64,000 nt of DNA. Source: Blasia pusilla (taxonomy: Eukaryota; Marchantiophyta; Marchantiopsida; Blasiales). Location: NCBI GenBank assembly GCA_050084515.1, contig CM114272.1:23250001-23314000 (forward strand), read 5' to 3'. Positions 37,339 to 49,620 of the stretch are shown here, piece after piece; positions within the stretch are counted from its first letter, which is position 1, and every line of letters begins with the position of its first letter. The notes under the pieces are model-generated. The model was not told the origin of the DNA. It did not search any database and saw only the letters and a program-made list of their open reading frames with translations. A program made the position numbers and the translations under genes.

Positions 37339-40300
37339 TGGAAAAAAAAGCGGATGGAAAACTACAAACTCCTTCGCGGAATCTGCCTAATTGCTCAAAG
37401 ACCACGTCACAACAGTTACCGTGTTCTCTCAGACCGAAAAATGCCTCCGCAATCCCTTGCTGCGATCCTCGAGAGCGTTCTCCAGGTGAGAATTGTGAGT
37501 GAACAGGAGAGATGGATTTTCACAGCTGAGGAACCCAAAGCGCAACCCAACGGTTTTGACTGTAGTGCAACCTCCTGCGCTGTGCTTGCTTCCTTTTCCC
37601 ACCATTGAAACGAACAGAACAAAGCCCTAAGAGTCAGCTATGCTAGCCGTAAGTAATGCTGAAAAGTAAGGCACGGCAATCCGGTCTATTTCCGCATCCG
37701 AATCTGAAAATAAATGCTTTCCACGAAAGCGGTTAGTATGAGCTTCCACGATATTCTTCCCTATCCGGCTTCCTCTCGCGAAGGCCTGAACACGACAACT
37801 CTTTGTCGTTTCAATCGCTTCCCCACCACGTGCTTTGCCCCTTCCGCACCCGAAGAGAACGATTCGTCGTTCATCTTCTTCTATATGCTTCCTGCAATGA
37901 TTAGGGGCCCTACACCATTCGTATCCAGCATTCCCTTGCTCAACTTCTTCTCCGATAATCTGATTGCTTCCGCGACTTTGGGGGCTACCTTGAGTGGAAG
38001 GAAATATCTATCCGAAGTCTACGTTCATCGACTTACTTTCGTCCCGACGACTGGACACAGCAAGAGCTCTGAATCTCTCACCACAACGCCAACCAACCAC
38101 CTACCAAATAGTTTGTCGTTCCCCTTCTTTCCCTTTCTCCAGGAAGAAAACGCTGTTCTCCGAGTTTTGTCGGACGCTCGTGGACCAGCCTACCTATCCA
38201 CTCTTGGGCTGGTTGACATGTACCAACCGGTGGCCTGTCGAATCGTGTCGATCTACCAGACCCACAGATGAGCACCGCCACTGTTGTACGATTGTCCGGG
38301 ATTTTTCAGTGTTCCGCTGCGGCAGAACGGGCTCTCGGGGAGCGAGTCCAAAGTTCAAGGGACAGAGAGTGAACCTGATGGAGCGGACAGAGGAGGAGAG
38401 AGAGCCTCATCAAATTCCCGTCAAATTGGGTGATGCTGCTTCTTCTAGATCACGGCACGAGATGGGGCTGGCAACGGAACTTATGGAGGAGTCGTATACG
38501 TCCTCCGTTTCGTCAGTGCGAGGATTTGAAACTGGCTCGAGCTCCTTTCGCTTCTCACCCGGGATCCTCGCGGAATAGATAATTGAGACGAAACCTGAAC
38601 ACGAGGGGAGGGAGAAGAAGGCGAATCGTGCATGCGGTCTATATCTATCGCTTTGGCTCGCGCGTTGCAGAGCGTACAGAGGTGACGGACCAGTTGGTAA
38701 GCGAGAAAAGGAGACGTGCAGGAAGGAAAGAAGGGATTAGGAACATAGCTCCGTGAAAATTTCTCGGCAGAAAATGCATCCGGCCGGGTCCACGGGCAGT
38801 ACACGGCCTAAACTTCCGTCCGTCATCGACCCGCAGCTGATGATCGTGCAACCGTCGCCTCCGTATTCACGAGGAGAAGCCTTTCTCCTCGTGAATATTT
38901 TGTTCTAAGGGTGGGTTAATTAGGAGGAGCACAACTAGCGCGATGACTCTCTCGGCACCACTAGGAGCATTTCGTCGGGACTGAGACTGGATTCGCCGAT
39001 AATTTACCCCTAATGCGATGGCGTCTACCCGACTTATTTTTGGAGATGACGGGGGACTGAGACGGACGCGGGAATTGTTAGGCACCGTTGTCCTTTGCAG
39101 CGGGAAAGCGTCCAGCTGATAACAGATCTACCACAACGTTCGACTCATATCAGAACTTTGTGCGAACTCAACACGGCCTGTTTTCCAAGCTCGTCACTTT
39201 CCGCGCTCGTGAGGAACCACTCTTTCATCTGTGGGTGAAGAAGTCGGGAATAAGTCCGGTTGAGTAACATACTTCGAGGATTGATCCATTTCCTCATGCA
39301 ATTTTCCCTATCCGTATACTTCCTGTCCCTGTCTGAAGACTTCCTCAAAACCACGCCGTTTTATTCGCCGTGACATCATCGCGGTCCCAGTGACTCTCAC
39401 CAAGGCTTGAAGACACTGCCACCCACCGTCACAGGTCAGTCAGCAGGAAAGGGTAGCGTAAGAGGCTCCAAGATCCAAGATACCGAAGAAGTGGGACGGT
39501 TCCCAGAACTTAATCTCGCACGGAAAATTCCAAGATCCCAGAGATACCTCGACAACGTGTGCGTATTTCTTGTAGGGTCCCTTCAGCGTGAAGCACTTAC
39601 GAAACCGACAAGGCATCCGCTATTGGTGTGGCTTGAAGAATGTACGACTTCAAGCCATACTTCTTTCTGAGTGACGGGAAGGTATGGCCGGTAGCAGAAG
39701 CACGTTTCGGGAGTGAGAAATGTCCACACGACCACGTTGCCAGTGAGCGAGCTTTATGGTACAGATGGTTGTAGGAGATCGCACAAAAGATATCAACATC
39801 TTGCTATAAGTACTCCCTATTGACCTGTAGCTTGTTGACCCAATAACCACCGGTATCAAAATTTCGCCATCTCTATTCCCTGAGCGTGAGAGGGATGAGG
39901 GAAGGCGACATCCACTCTCCGGCATTTCACTCAGGAATGCAAGAGATCTAAAGCTTTCTAATCATCAGATCGCTTAGTCGAGAGCTCATCCGTTCCATCC
40001 GGCGAGATGGATCAGAAACATTCCTTGGCAGGGTCGTTAGGCAGCCGTTCGCAGACGTGAAACCTCAGATGCAGCGCAGTGCAGGGCTAATTGGATCCCA
40101 TTGTATCAGCACCATGTGCGTTATCGTCAAACTGAAAGGAGTCCTAGGCGGCGATGACAAGCACGTGCTACCACAGAATGTTGCATACAGCTTCACACTC
40201 TCGAGCATTGCACAGGAAACCAGTGAAGCGTTCCACAAACACGAGACATGTATAATTTCTGGAAAAGACCAGCAACTTCTCGGAGTTCAGGACTCTTACC

Positions 40301-40780
40301 TGTGCACAAAATTGACAAGGGAGATGAGTTGGGAAAACTACTTGTATGGATTGGACTAATTTCGTAATCTTTCTCCTTCCCACAACCGGGACAACCCTCA
40401 CTTTACACTAAATACTTACAAAGAATTTGAAGCTGAAACTACATCTAGTTAGACATAGACAGACCTACAGACACATCATGGCTATCCTTTCGCCATTAAA
40501 CTTGTCAGCAGCTCCCCAGCAACAGTTCCAATGGATCAAGGAGCCCATCCTGTAAGCTGTCTGAGCGAACTCTTGCAAGGATAACTCGCTTACGTTTCAC
40601 TTCAACTGTTACGTAGCTCATTGTGCTGACCATTCCCCAACTCTTCTTCCTCAAATCAAATCAAGTAATTTTAGTACACAACCCCTGAGACCACGATTAC
40701 CTTCTCAGACACTATAGAAGTACCAATTTTTTTTCAGCGGCTAATAAAGAACTAGTGTACTGAACAGGTATGGCTAGAGG
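37339..40780. other. Intergenic, GC-balanced; no recognisable gene
   Basis: This is the upstream region of the PP2 gene and the region beyond the stop of the kinase gene. Plus ORFs at 37714-38271 (185 codons) and 37994-38578 (194 codons) overlap in different frames and show no domain or codon constraint. The same holds for 39407-39670 and 40057-40359. The PP2 promoter should lie just above 37338, but no convincing TATA word was fixed. A poly(A)-signal-like aataaa on the minus strand was not resolved. Confidence 0.35.
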
Positions 40781-40787
40781 AGGCTCA

Positions 40788-43700
40788 CTACCTCTGGCTC
40801 GTTCCCCTCAAGCTACTAGGACTCGTTTTACTCATGGGGGGACTTGATCTTTGTGGACTGGCAAGTTTAGGACTCACAGCACTATGACTTGAGCCACTAT
40901 CTGTCTCAGGTATTGAGATAGTGGCTTTCGAAGTATGAGAAGTATGTGAAGGACTTCTTCCTGGATCATTCGAGATCTGAGCTTGATAGTCCTTTCTGAT
41001 ACTCCAGAGTGCTTCTTGTGCCTTCTTCATGCTTGGTCTGTCAGTCTTCGTGGGAGCTGAACAAGCAAACGCAAGCTCAGCCAGCCTTTCCATGATCACA
41101 TGTATAGCTGGTGTTGGTTCCATTCGAGGATCCAGGATGTCCATGACTTTGCCCTCCACAAATTTCTTGAAGGCCTGTGTGAGGACAACCAAAATAGACC
41201 ACTGTCAAAAAGTGGAAGACATATGATCCACCCCAAAAGAAAAGGGATACCAAATGCCCACTACAAAAGAGTGGCAACAACTTGTTGAATCTCGTGTTTA
41301 GGTTCAAATTCTCCACTAATGAGATGAGAGTTAACATCTAGGATGCACTGTTCTGACAGATTCCAGACTTACCCATCTAACTGTGACTCGTTCTTCACTC
41401 AGCCGCTTCAACTCTATGGGCTTTCTCCCTGTGAAAATCTCGATGAGCAGAATACCAAATGAATACACATCACTTTTCTGATTTAATTGGTATGTAGTCA
41501 GATATTCAGGGTCCAAATATCCAGCAGTCCCTTTCACTTGGGTGGAGACATGAGTAGCTCCTGTGTCAGTAGGCCCCATCCTCGAAAATCCAAAATCAGC
41601 AACCTTTGCCCGAAATGTGTCTGTCAATAGGATGTTTGAAGACTTTACATCCCTGTGAATGATGGGGCGATCTGTAAATCACAGCAAACGGTAATCTTGT
41701 ATAAGCTCTTGCATTTGAACAGCAGGAATGCAACTCCAAGAAGCAACTATTCATGTGTAAAGCCCATGGAAGAACCTGGACAGTCATCTTCCTTTTCACT
41801 CTCCACTGTCACCATTGTTGACGGAATCATGTCTTGAGCTACAGAATTTTGAACTTCTTTTAACACTTTCGTTTGCTGATGAGGCCACTTTGGAATCCAT
41901 GAGAAGGTTTGCGGTTTCTACCCATAACCTTCAACCTGTACGCGGGTTTAAGGCTCACATGTGAGATCCTTAAGAGGGTTTAGGTGGAAATTGAGACCCC
42001 CAAGCAGATAAAGTTGTTTCTTTCTCAGGCTTGGGATTCAGGGCAAGATGAAGACAGAGTTACAATAAACTACAACTCTCATCAAGTACTATGAAAGACA
42101 AAGAACCGTGGACTTAAGTTTTCCTTCCATTTCTTAATGAGCTATGGGGCTGTCTGTCATGATCAAGATAGGACAATTTGTTTAATTACCATGTGAAAAA
42201 TTCAAACAAATATCCTAGTCTTGATAGACCTAGCAATTACAATTAAGAAAACGTTACTCAACTTGGGCCATTGACTTTGTACAGGGTTAGTTGCAGTGTG
42301 TTAGACAAAAAAAGTTGTAGCCTTCTACCACCTGGCAAGCGGCATTACTTTCCAGTTCGCACTAAATAAGTGATAGGCATTTGCAGCTCAACCACTGACA
42401 AAATGATCCTGTTGAACCAGTTCACCAACCTATTGTTCCAGTACTTCCAAGCTACATAAATCCATGCACTACTTTTAATCTTTGGATCACTCCAACCTCA
42501 ACGAATCATAGTATCCAAGAAGTCATACTTTGTATGAGAGGAACTATACCTGCATAGAGGTGAAGGTAAGTGAGAGCATGTGCAATATCAATTGCAATGT
42601 CCAACCGAGTAGCCATATCCAGCACCACACCATGCTGGCCTGCATGTTTGTACAGATAACATTTCCATAGTGAGTTCTCAAGTCAGCAAAACATCTAATT
42701 AGCCCATGAAGACTTCTTTTGAGCAATAAGATTAGTCTTAGGAAACCAAAATCAACACAACTACTTTCAAAATGCTTTACCAAAAAAATAGAAACAGCTG
42801 TTTCTCGAGTATGAGACACAATTTTGGGGCCATGGACCGTTGTCTCTCAGGGTTTACATGTTAGGCTCCACATCATACACTTCCACTGCCCATATTCATA
42901 TCCAACAAAGGTAGGTAGGCATACCGTCCAGGTGTTCACGGAGATTCCCATTAGGTACATATTCAACCACGAGGATTCGCTCATGCTCCTCTTCCAGGTA
43001 TCCAATAAGCTTCACTAGATTCAGGTGATCAACTTGGGACAGCATGTCCAGTTCGTTCTGGAACTCTACAGATAGACGTGCCTCAAAGGCATCCTGTTCA
43101 AATTCCAAAATATGAAACATCAGCTCAGGGGTTAAAACATATTATGAATCTTCATAATGAAATCCCCTGCATCACCCGATTAGTGAATGCTGAACCAATG
43201 TGATAGAAATCTATGAAGGGTAAAAAGCTCACCTTCTTGGCCCGTTTCACAGCAACAGTTGTGCCATCCTTCAACTTCCCCTTGTACACAGTTCCAAATC
43301 CGCCTTGCCCAATCTTTTGAGATGGGGAGAAGTCTCTTGTGACTTTCATGAGTTCGGCCATAGTAAAAGTCAAGGCACCACTGACACCCATAGGAATGGG
43401 TCTCTGTGAGTAGCTCGAGTTTGAGCTCATGCGATTTAGAGATCGTGAATTGTCATGGGTGCTTGAAATAGAATTAACTGCACAAATTTCGGGGGGATAT
43501 CAGCACAGGAAGGCACCAATCCCCTCCACACTAAACTGGAAAATCTACACTCTGTACAAGTCTCTAACATGTTTGAAACACGGCGCACCAACTTTCTAAC
43601 AGCCATTGAGGTCGACTTCCACATGCATGTAAATGTATAGACAAAACCTATAGGCAAAATACTAAAAAATATATGCTCCTAGATGAGAAATCCTCTTCAC

Positions 43701-44914
43701 AACTCAGTTCTGGTATAGACATATTAGATAACAGTGACGCTGAAACAGTTCACGTTGGAGAAATCCTTACTTGATACATCCCGCACAAAATTCTCACTAG
43801 TTTCCTCCTTCTTCTTTGGTTTCCAACATGGACACACCAGTGTACAAGAAAGAAGCAGACATCCCCCAAGGCCAGCGGCGAGTACTCCAGGATATCCTCC
43901 GGAGGCATTTTGTTTTTCATATGAAGTTTTCTTGTCGCCAGCATCCTCAATGGACGCACTGGAAGAGTTGGCAGATGAGTGAGTGTCCGAGGATAACTTG
44001 ACTTGTACTAACTTCCTGTTACCACGCACACTTGTGATCCTCTGCAGAAGAGTGGACGATTTTGAACCTGCAACCCATTGGTGAAAGTTTAAAACGAAAG
44101 CCACCATAAACGAATATTCATGACATCCGGTCCAGTCTAATTGGGAAAAACACAGTACTGATCAGGACCATGGGTCCGACTGAATTTCGATGCGTGCCTT
44201 AAGCCCATCAATTGTAACTTCCTCAGAGCCCGACACAACGAAAGCACGAAGACCTACCCTGTGTGGTTGCCATCTAGTTAAACAGACGACCTTTGTTGCC
44301 ACTTTGCAAGCGCGACACATTATGGCAAAATTCCAACAAGACCACTCTGATCCAAGCGCCCTCAAAGTCACAGCCAGTAATGCCACGCAGTTTATCCTCG
44401 CTTTCCTCACAAGTGCACGGTGTAAGACCTAAAAATCCTAGCCCTGGGTTGTATTTGAATCTACCATCCCCAAAATGTAGTGAGAACAAAATCTGGCTCA
44501 TAAGATAGGCGGTGGGGATGATAGGAATAAGGATTCCGGGAAACCTCCGAGGTCCAAACTTTGAAATCAAGAGCGACCACAGGATACCCCGCCTCGCAGG
44601 GTAATTTTACCTGCAGAATCTGAACACTGAGGACTCCCCGCCAGAAAAGCCTGGAAGTGGCAAAAGCCTCCTCCACCCAAGACAGCCCATTGCCTCCCCG
44701 CTGATGAGTCCCGACAAAAGCATCTCAGGTCATTGGCAGCAACAAGTCTATCACAACACTCATCTCCATCTCCACCATCCCTGTAAAAGCGTTTGCACAG
44801 CAGTTCTACATCCTCCAGACTGCAACCCCCACTAGCGTGAACCTGATCCGAGGCGAAAACTGCCAGCACAAACTGGATCACTATTGTAAAGATAACTACC
44901 AGAAAAGGGTTCAT
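40788..44914 (-). CDS. Transmembrane receptor-like kinase, CRCK type
   Basis: Seven exons on the minus strand (44914-44611, 44067-43771, 43477-43233, 43093-42925, 42639-42550, 41671-41373, 41174-40788) total 1,791 nt, giving 596 residues. All introns are GT-AG and all phases agree. Residues 1-27 are a signal peptide. About 30-92 is a cysteine-rich ectodomain with an 8-Cys, lipid-transfer-like pattern. 160-181 is the membrane span, followed by a basic stop (KPKKK). The Ser/Thr kinase follows: GQGGFG loop 257-262, VAVK Lys278, HRD 374-376, DFG 394-396 and [10 protein letters not shown]. The S/T-rich tail ends in TSQR. The kinase most resembles calmodulin-binding receptor-like cytoplasmic kinases (CRCK), whose CRCK3 subgroup also has a signal peptide and membrane span. 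The role of the family in stress and immune signalling is known from Arabidopsis and is only inferred here. All catalytic residues are present. Confidence 0.88.
44068..44610 (-). other. Intron 1 of the receptor-like kinase gene, possibly hiding an exon
   Basis: The exons on either side join in phase 1 without a break, so a 543-nt intron is the simplest model. Inside it are open stretches (44570-44274 and 44410-44162 on the minus strand), one of which reads [21 protein letters not shown] could not find an acceptor and donor pair that keeps the phase and avoids stops, so I do not add an exon. Confidence 0.5.
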
Positions 44915-46560
44915 AGCTGGTGAAGCACCTGCTCTCCGACTTCATCCGGCATTCACACCCCACTATGAAAATCCACTCCAAGCTTTTCGGAGTCGCGGGC
45001 AGACTCCCGATCAGCACTTAAGGAGACGACCAGTGACCCACTGTCGTCTCCTTACCCTGCCTCTCTTTGATGTCTGCAAATCCACCGAATTGCCACCACT
45101 ACGTAGCTGATGTATCCGCCACTCCCAGCAAACACAAACGCCACCCCTTACAATTTACACCGTGCCTGCTTCCATCCTGCTGGCGGTGGGACGACAGTCC
45201 GCCTAGGCATCGTCTGTGTCGGGCACTTGCAGTCGGACATCCGAATCCTGCTGCTGTTGCAGTCTCTATGCTAGCGTTCCACAGCCCCAACCTTCACAAC
45301 ATCCACGAAATCTGGAGATCCCATCGGTATTCCGCTCCTCGCAACCTTCCCTACCCGCATCCCGCCTCCAGTCACCGATCTCATAGCGTGCACACTCTTA
45401 ACTAACACCCTCCCCAACTCTTCCTCCCCCTCGGGCCGCTAGAGTTCAAGGGCCCTGCCCCACGCTGTGCGTGATCGCAGTCAACGAAGGACCACAAACA
45501 GAGAGGAGGGGGACACCTCACCCCACTCAAATTCCAGACAGACAGAAGACAGGCAGGCACAAGGCCATGGACAGAGGGAGGACGCCCGGAGGAGAGGAGA
45601 GGAGACGAACCTCCCAACGCCTACCCTTCAGAGAAGAAGAGAAAAGCTCTCCCGTCGCAGGAATACCCATCCGCTCTCCCCGTGCGCGTCGCGACCTCGG
45701 ATCCAGTCGCCACAGCTCACCGAGATGAGCCTGGCCCGACCCCAGCATTAACGACGGGCCTCAGCGGTTCCGCAGGAATCAATTGGTCGTTATCATATTA
45801 TTAGGTCTGCTCTACTGCATGATGGACAGGGAAACTTCGCGACGCCTCTACCACGTACATTTCCACAACAGCCATGAGTCATCGGCTGGCGCTCTTCACC
45901 GCAACAGGAAATCGGTAACTTCCCACGTCCGGGATTCAGGTCCATCCGCCATCCACCCTATTCCGAGCCACCTGTCCCTGTGCCGGACGGGAACCCGATT
46001 GCGTACATGGCCCATTTAAAAACCTGAGCACTTCAGAGGCGTCGATATACAATCGAAGCCACGAGGTTGAAAGTACATGGACATTCCGCTCTTAAGGAAT
46101 TGCTGTTCTATCCAGCGCAGCCGGTACACGCAGTCCCGCCGTACAGTAGTCGCACGAGAGTGGGGCCCGGATGATAATTCTAGTGAGTCTCACACCAGAC
46201 GTTTCGCTCCTACCTGGTGTGGCTGGCACTCGGCCATCACTTCTCTCTTTCGTGAGTGCATCCAAAGTCCCAGTTGTCGGTTCTTCCCGGGACCGGCCAG
46301 CGAAATACTTTTTCCCGATCCGAGCCTGGAGTACGCCTTCCGTCCACATTCTCTCCCAATATCCCAAAGTGTCCTTCGTTTTCCTCGAGTGGGGGACAAT
46401 GGACAATCCCATTTCGAAGAAAGGGCCGAGCGCCTATTAGAAAGGTTGACCGTCGAGAGCTGTGTTTTGCATTTCAGATGTTTTCTTCGCTTCATCCGAT
46501 TTGGATAACTATTTGTCCCGTTCTCACGAGAAATTCTTTTTATAAATAAAATACAAGTTT
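44915..46560. other. Upstream region of the receptor-like kinase gene
   Basis: Balanced to GC-rich, with overlapping ORFs on both strands (up to 143 codons at 46077-46508) and no recognised domain. The kinase promoter and 5' UTR should lie in the first several hundred bases. No core element was fixed with confidence. AT-rich DNA resumes at about 46.53 kb. Confidence 0.4.
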
Positions 46561-46744
46561 ACCTTTGTCTATATTCTAAACTTATAAACTTATATTATGA
46601 GAAATTTTTAATGGAGATTGCTTCATTTTAAGATCACATCTTTTCTAATTAATAGAATCCTCACTCTAAAACAACAGGATTGCTCTAATTTTACATTTTG
46701 GATGGATGATTAAAAATTATGCATTAATTTTAGTACCGACTAGT

Positions 46745-47470
46745 CATTTAGAAGTCATCAACCACCGAAGCCCGTAGTTTGTCTCGGCTTCGCATTGAAG
46801 CCGCGTAGGCTAGTTGCTAGTCTGAGTAGCGTCGGGCGTCTATCAGCCGACGGGTTTAGGTTCGGTAGACCGGGTAACGGTGTGGCTGCGAGAGTGTTGT
46901 CCAACGGATGTCGGGACCAGAAGCGGGCACGGAGGTCGGTCGGTTGGCCCGACGTCGTCCGGCCCATAACGGACAGCATGCGCCCCATAACAAAGGATGT
47001 CCGTCGGACAGACGGACGTCCTAATATCACGGACGCCGTTTCCGCGACAAACGTTGGTACGGCGTCAGTCGTATCCTGGACGGACCGTTTTGCCTCTCGG
47101 ACGGGGTTACTCTTCTCGCTTAGAGTTCAGTCGGGATTAGGGAAGCATTAGGAATTGTAATTCAACAGTAGAGGAGAGCGCGAGAGACGTGATTTGCTCC
47201 GCAATTTGTACGCAATTAGGAGGAGAATCGAATTATTATCTGAGATTGGAACTTGATTACGAGCCGACATGGACGAATTACGAGCCCGAGTAGCAAGCAT
47301 GCACGGCACTCCCTCATAAGCGGGCGGGTTAAGAGGAGAAACGGATTATTAGTGCATGATTCGGCTGATTAGAAGGAAGAAGCATACTTAGTGGGGAGAT
47401 TCAAACTTGATTACGAGCCGAGGACCAAGGATTACAAGCCAGATTAGGCGGATGGTGTCCACTCCGAAAC
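46745..47470 (+). mobile_element. CpG-rich LTR/leader fragment of a retrotransposon
   Basis: A CpG-dense tract (about 46760-47110, with palindromic words such as gtccgtcggac) is followed by a leader-like stretch. A short ATG frame at 47270 reads MDELRARVASMH, in the manner of a gypsy gag start, before a stop. The leader tract is partly duplicated: acttgattacgagccga occurs near 47247 and again near 47405. This fits the 5' end of a retroelement truncated soon after gag begins. No LTR pair or primer site could be fixed, so the assignment is tentative. Confidence 0.4.
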
Positions 47471-47814
47471 TTTTTCGTGTAAGAACCAAAGTTTGTATGT
47501 GAGATTATTTGAAGAGCAAAACGTGCGTAGCTGGCAATGCGTAGTCTGGCAGGAAATTTGCATTGCGTGTTCCAAAAAAATGTAGCAATGTAATCCATAT
47601 CCTGTGCTAATGTGTGTTTACATCACAAGCAGCTATTCGTGCCATAGTCGTGCATGGTGAATTGTACGGGCTTGGTTCGTAGTCTAGGAAAACATGTCTA
47701 TTATTATGTGCATTACAATTTTGTTCCATTTATGTACTGTCTGGTTGTGCCTAGGTTGAATGGAAACAATTCACACTTGAAGCCTGGACTTGAATTGGAG
47801 ATGCAATTGTCCAT

Positions 47815-48095
47815 CCTAGGATCCTCTCCATCATTCTCTGAAACTCAGCAGGTGCATTCTTCAACCCAAAGGGTAAGAATTTCCACTGGTACAAACAACC
47901 CTTGCCTTGAGAGTTGACACCCCAAAATGTTGTCTTGGCCTTGTCACTCTCTCGGATCGGCAACTCATGGTACCATGCCCGAAGATCCAAAGTACTGAAA
48001 ATCTTTGCCTGTCCCACCACATCAAAGATCTCCTCAGGTGTGGGCATGGCATACCTATCACCCTTGATCTCCCGATTGATAGGACGGTAATCTCC
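47815..48095 (-). pseudogene. Gypsy reverse transcriptase fragment (fingers/palm)
   Basis: The minus strand reads GDYRPINREIKGDRYAMP, then IFSTLDLRAWYHELPI and FLPFGLKNAPAEFQRMME, which are unmistakable Ty3/gypsy reverse transcriptase blocks up to just before the YxDD motif. It starts at the block that should directly follow the RT fragment ending near 54130 (VHGNYTDRR) and stops after QRMMERIL. At its upper end it abuts an RNase H tail in the opposite orientation (48098), so the junction is head to head. The YVDD active site is absent. Confidence 0.85.
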
Positions 48096-48097
48096 AT

Positions 48098-49620
48098 GTG
48101 GTACATAGACTTGGAGTTGCCAACCTTGATGCTGATGGGTTGAGTAGGAACCCATGTACTAGCCGAGAGGATGCAATTGGTGCTAGATGGCATGGCGAGG
48201 TTGATGAGGAGATGGTGTCTGGTTGGCATGCATCTGCCTTTTTATGTTGGTTAGGGGTGGACTCTAGTATGGAGGACCACATGACATCTTACTCTAGTCA
48301 TAGGGTAGATGGCCAACCTTCAGATCCTAAGGTTGGAGATGGTGGTACGGATCAGCGTGATATTCATGATGATGTGTTGGTGTTGGAGTTCCTAGGGACC
48401 AGTAGGGTGCCAGGCATAGTGAGTGCCAAGGAGCGAGACCGTGTTCTTCAACGTGCTAAGAGGTATCGATTGGAGGGAACACATATTCTCCGTGTGTGGG
48501 AGAATGGTAGAGTACGAGTAGTGTCGCATTTGGCTCAGAGAGAGCGCATTGTGCGACATGCCCATGAGGAGTTGGGACATTTTGGGGTAAAGCGTACGTA
48601 TAGCTTACTCCTTGGTCAGTATTGGTGGCGTGGCATGCATACTCAGGTGCAGGAGTTGGTGTCACATTATATGGTTTGTGACCGGGTGAGGGCATCATTC
48701 AATGCCCCTACACCACAGTTATACCCCTTGCCTATTATGGGGCTGAAGTGCTCACCGAACAGGGTATAGAGTTTCATGGTGAGTTTCACCTCTTGTGTGA
48801 CAAGGCGTTGATTGATCATCGGACCACATCTCGAGATCATCCAGAGGCGGATGGTTTGGCTCAGCGTGTGGTTCAGACGGTGAAGAGGGTATTGCGCAAG
48901 TATGGCCTACAGAAGGGGCATCTTGGAGACTGGGATATTCAGTTGCCATGGTTAGCCATGGGGTATAGGTTTAGTCGCCAAGCATCCTTGGCTTCCTTCT
49001 CACCTTATTTTCTGTCATACGGCCAAGATCTAGATTTGCGAGCAAAAATTCGTCGGGAGTCTAGTGAGGTGGTGAACCTTGATGACCCAGAGATGTGGAT
49101 GAGAGTGTGTTCTCAACGGGCAGAGCTTTTTCGGAGAGTTATGCCAACAGCCTTTGAGAATCTTGCCATTGCTCAACATAGGGATACGTTGCGGTATGCA
49201 ACCATTCGGGGTGGAGGTTATCGACCATCGATTCATAGGTTCCATGTGGGGGACTATGTCTATTGGCAGCAGATTGCACCAAAAACGTTGGATGTGACGG
49301 CAGGCCGCACTATTTTACGAGTGCGCGAGGTGTTAGCTTCTGGAGTTCTCATGTTGGAGGGTCGTGATGGAGTTGTTTGGAAGGACCATGTGCGTAATTG
49401 TGCACCATGTCATCTTCCAAATGTGGATGGTACTGTTGACCCAAGCTTAGCCATGATACGTGCTAGCTTGAGGTGCATGTTGTGTGGGTCTGTTGGTAAT
49501 GCAGCCTGTATGTTGGTGTGTGATCGGTGTTTTAGGGGTTAGCACATGATGAGTTTGACTCCACGTATGGATGTTGTTCCTACTGGAAAGTGGGTTTATC
49601 CTCGATGTACTTAGGAGAGG
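48098..49620 (+). pseudogene. Gypsy RNase H tail, integrase and PHD-type finger (broken)
   Basis: Two plus ORFs (48098-48769 and 48748-49542) hold, in order, an RNase H C-terminus (NLDADGLSRNP) and the integrase H2C2 zinc region (HAHEELGHFG...YWWRGM), in which the first cysteine is now Tyr (HYMVCDRV). A deletion then removes most of the catalytic core. The late core (LTEQGIEFHGEF, DHPEADGLAQRVVQT) and a long C-terminal domain follow. In the core the usual LTDQG aspartate is Glu and the usual AER glutamate is Gln. The C-terminus ends in a PHD-like finger (49474-49615). Because of the deletion, a +1 frame change and the stop inside the finger, this copy cannot integrate. It belongs to the same family as the minus-strand gag-methyltransferase part. 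Confidence 0.88.
49474..49615 (+). pseudogene. PHD-type zinc finger at the integrase C-terminus
   Basis: After the integrase comes CMLCGSVGNAACMLVCDRC, a C-X2-C...C-X2-C half, then GxH and VPTGKWVYPRC, matching the Cys4-His-Cys3 order of PHD fingers, which commonly bind histone H3 tails. In this copy the conserved Trp before the His is a TAG stop (49540), the Cys expected in MxCL is Ser and the first Cys of the last pair is Tyr. The finger stands where other gypsy integrases carry a chromodomain. Confidence 0.75.

Noticed and set aside
37714-38578. Two overlapping plus ORFs of 185 and 194 codons
   Set aside because: They overlap in different frames, carry no motif, and antisense ORFs of similar size exist. 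They look like chance frames in GC-balanced DNA.
44162-44570. Extra exon within intron 1 of the kinase gene
   Set aside because: No acceptor-donor pair keeps phase 1 on both sides without a stop, and the flanking exons already join in phase.
46077-46508. 143-codon plus ORF upstream of the kinase
   Set aside because: No motif, with overlapping ORFs in three other frames. Probably chance.
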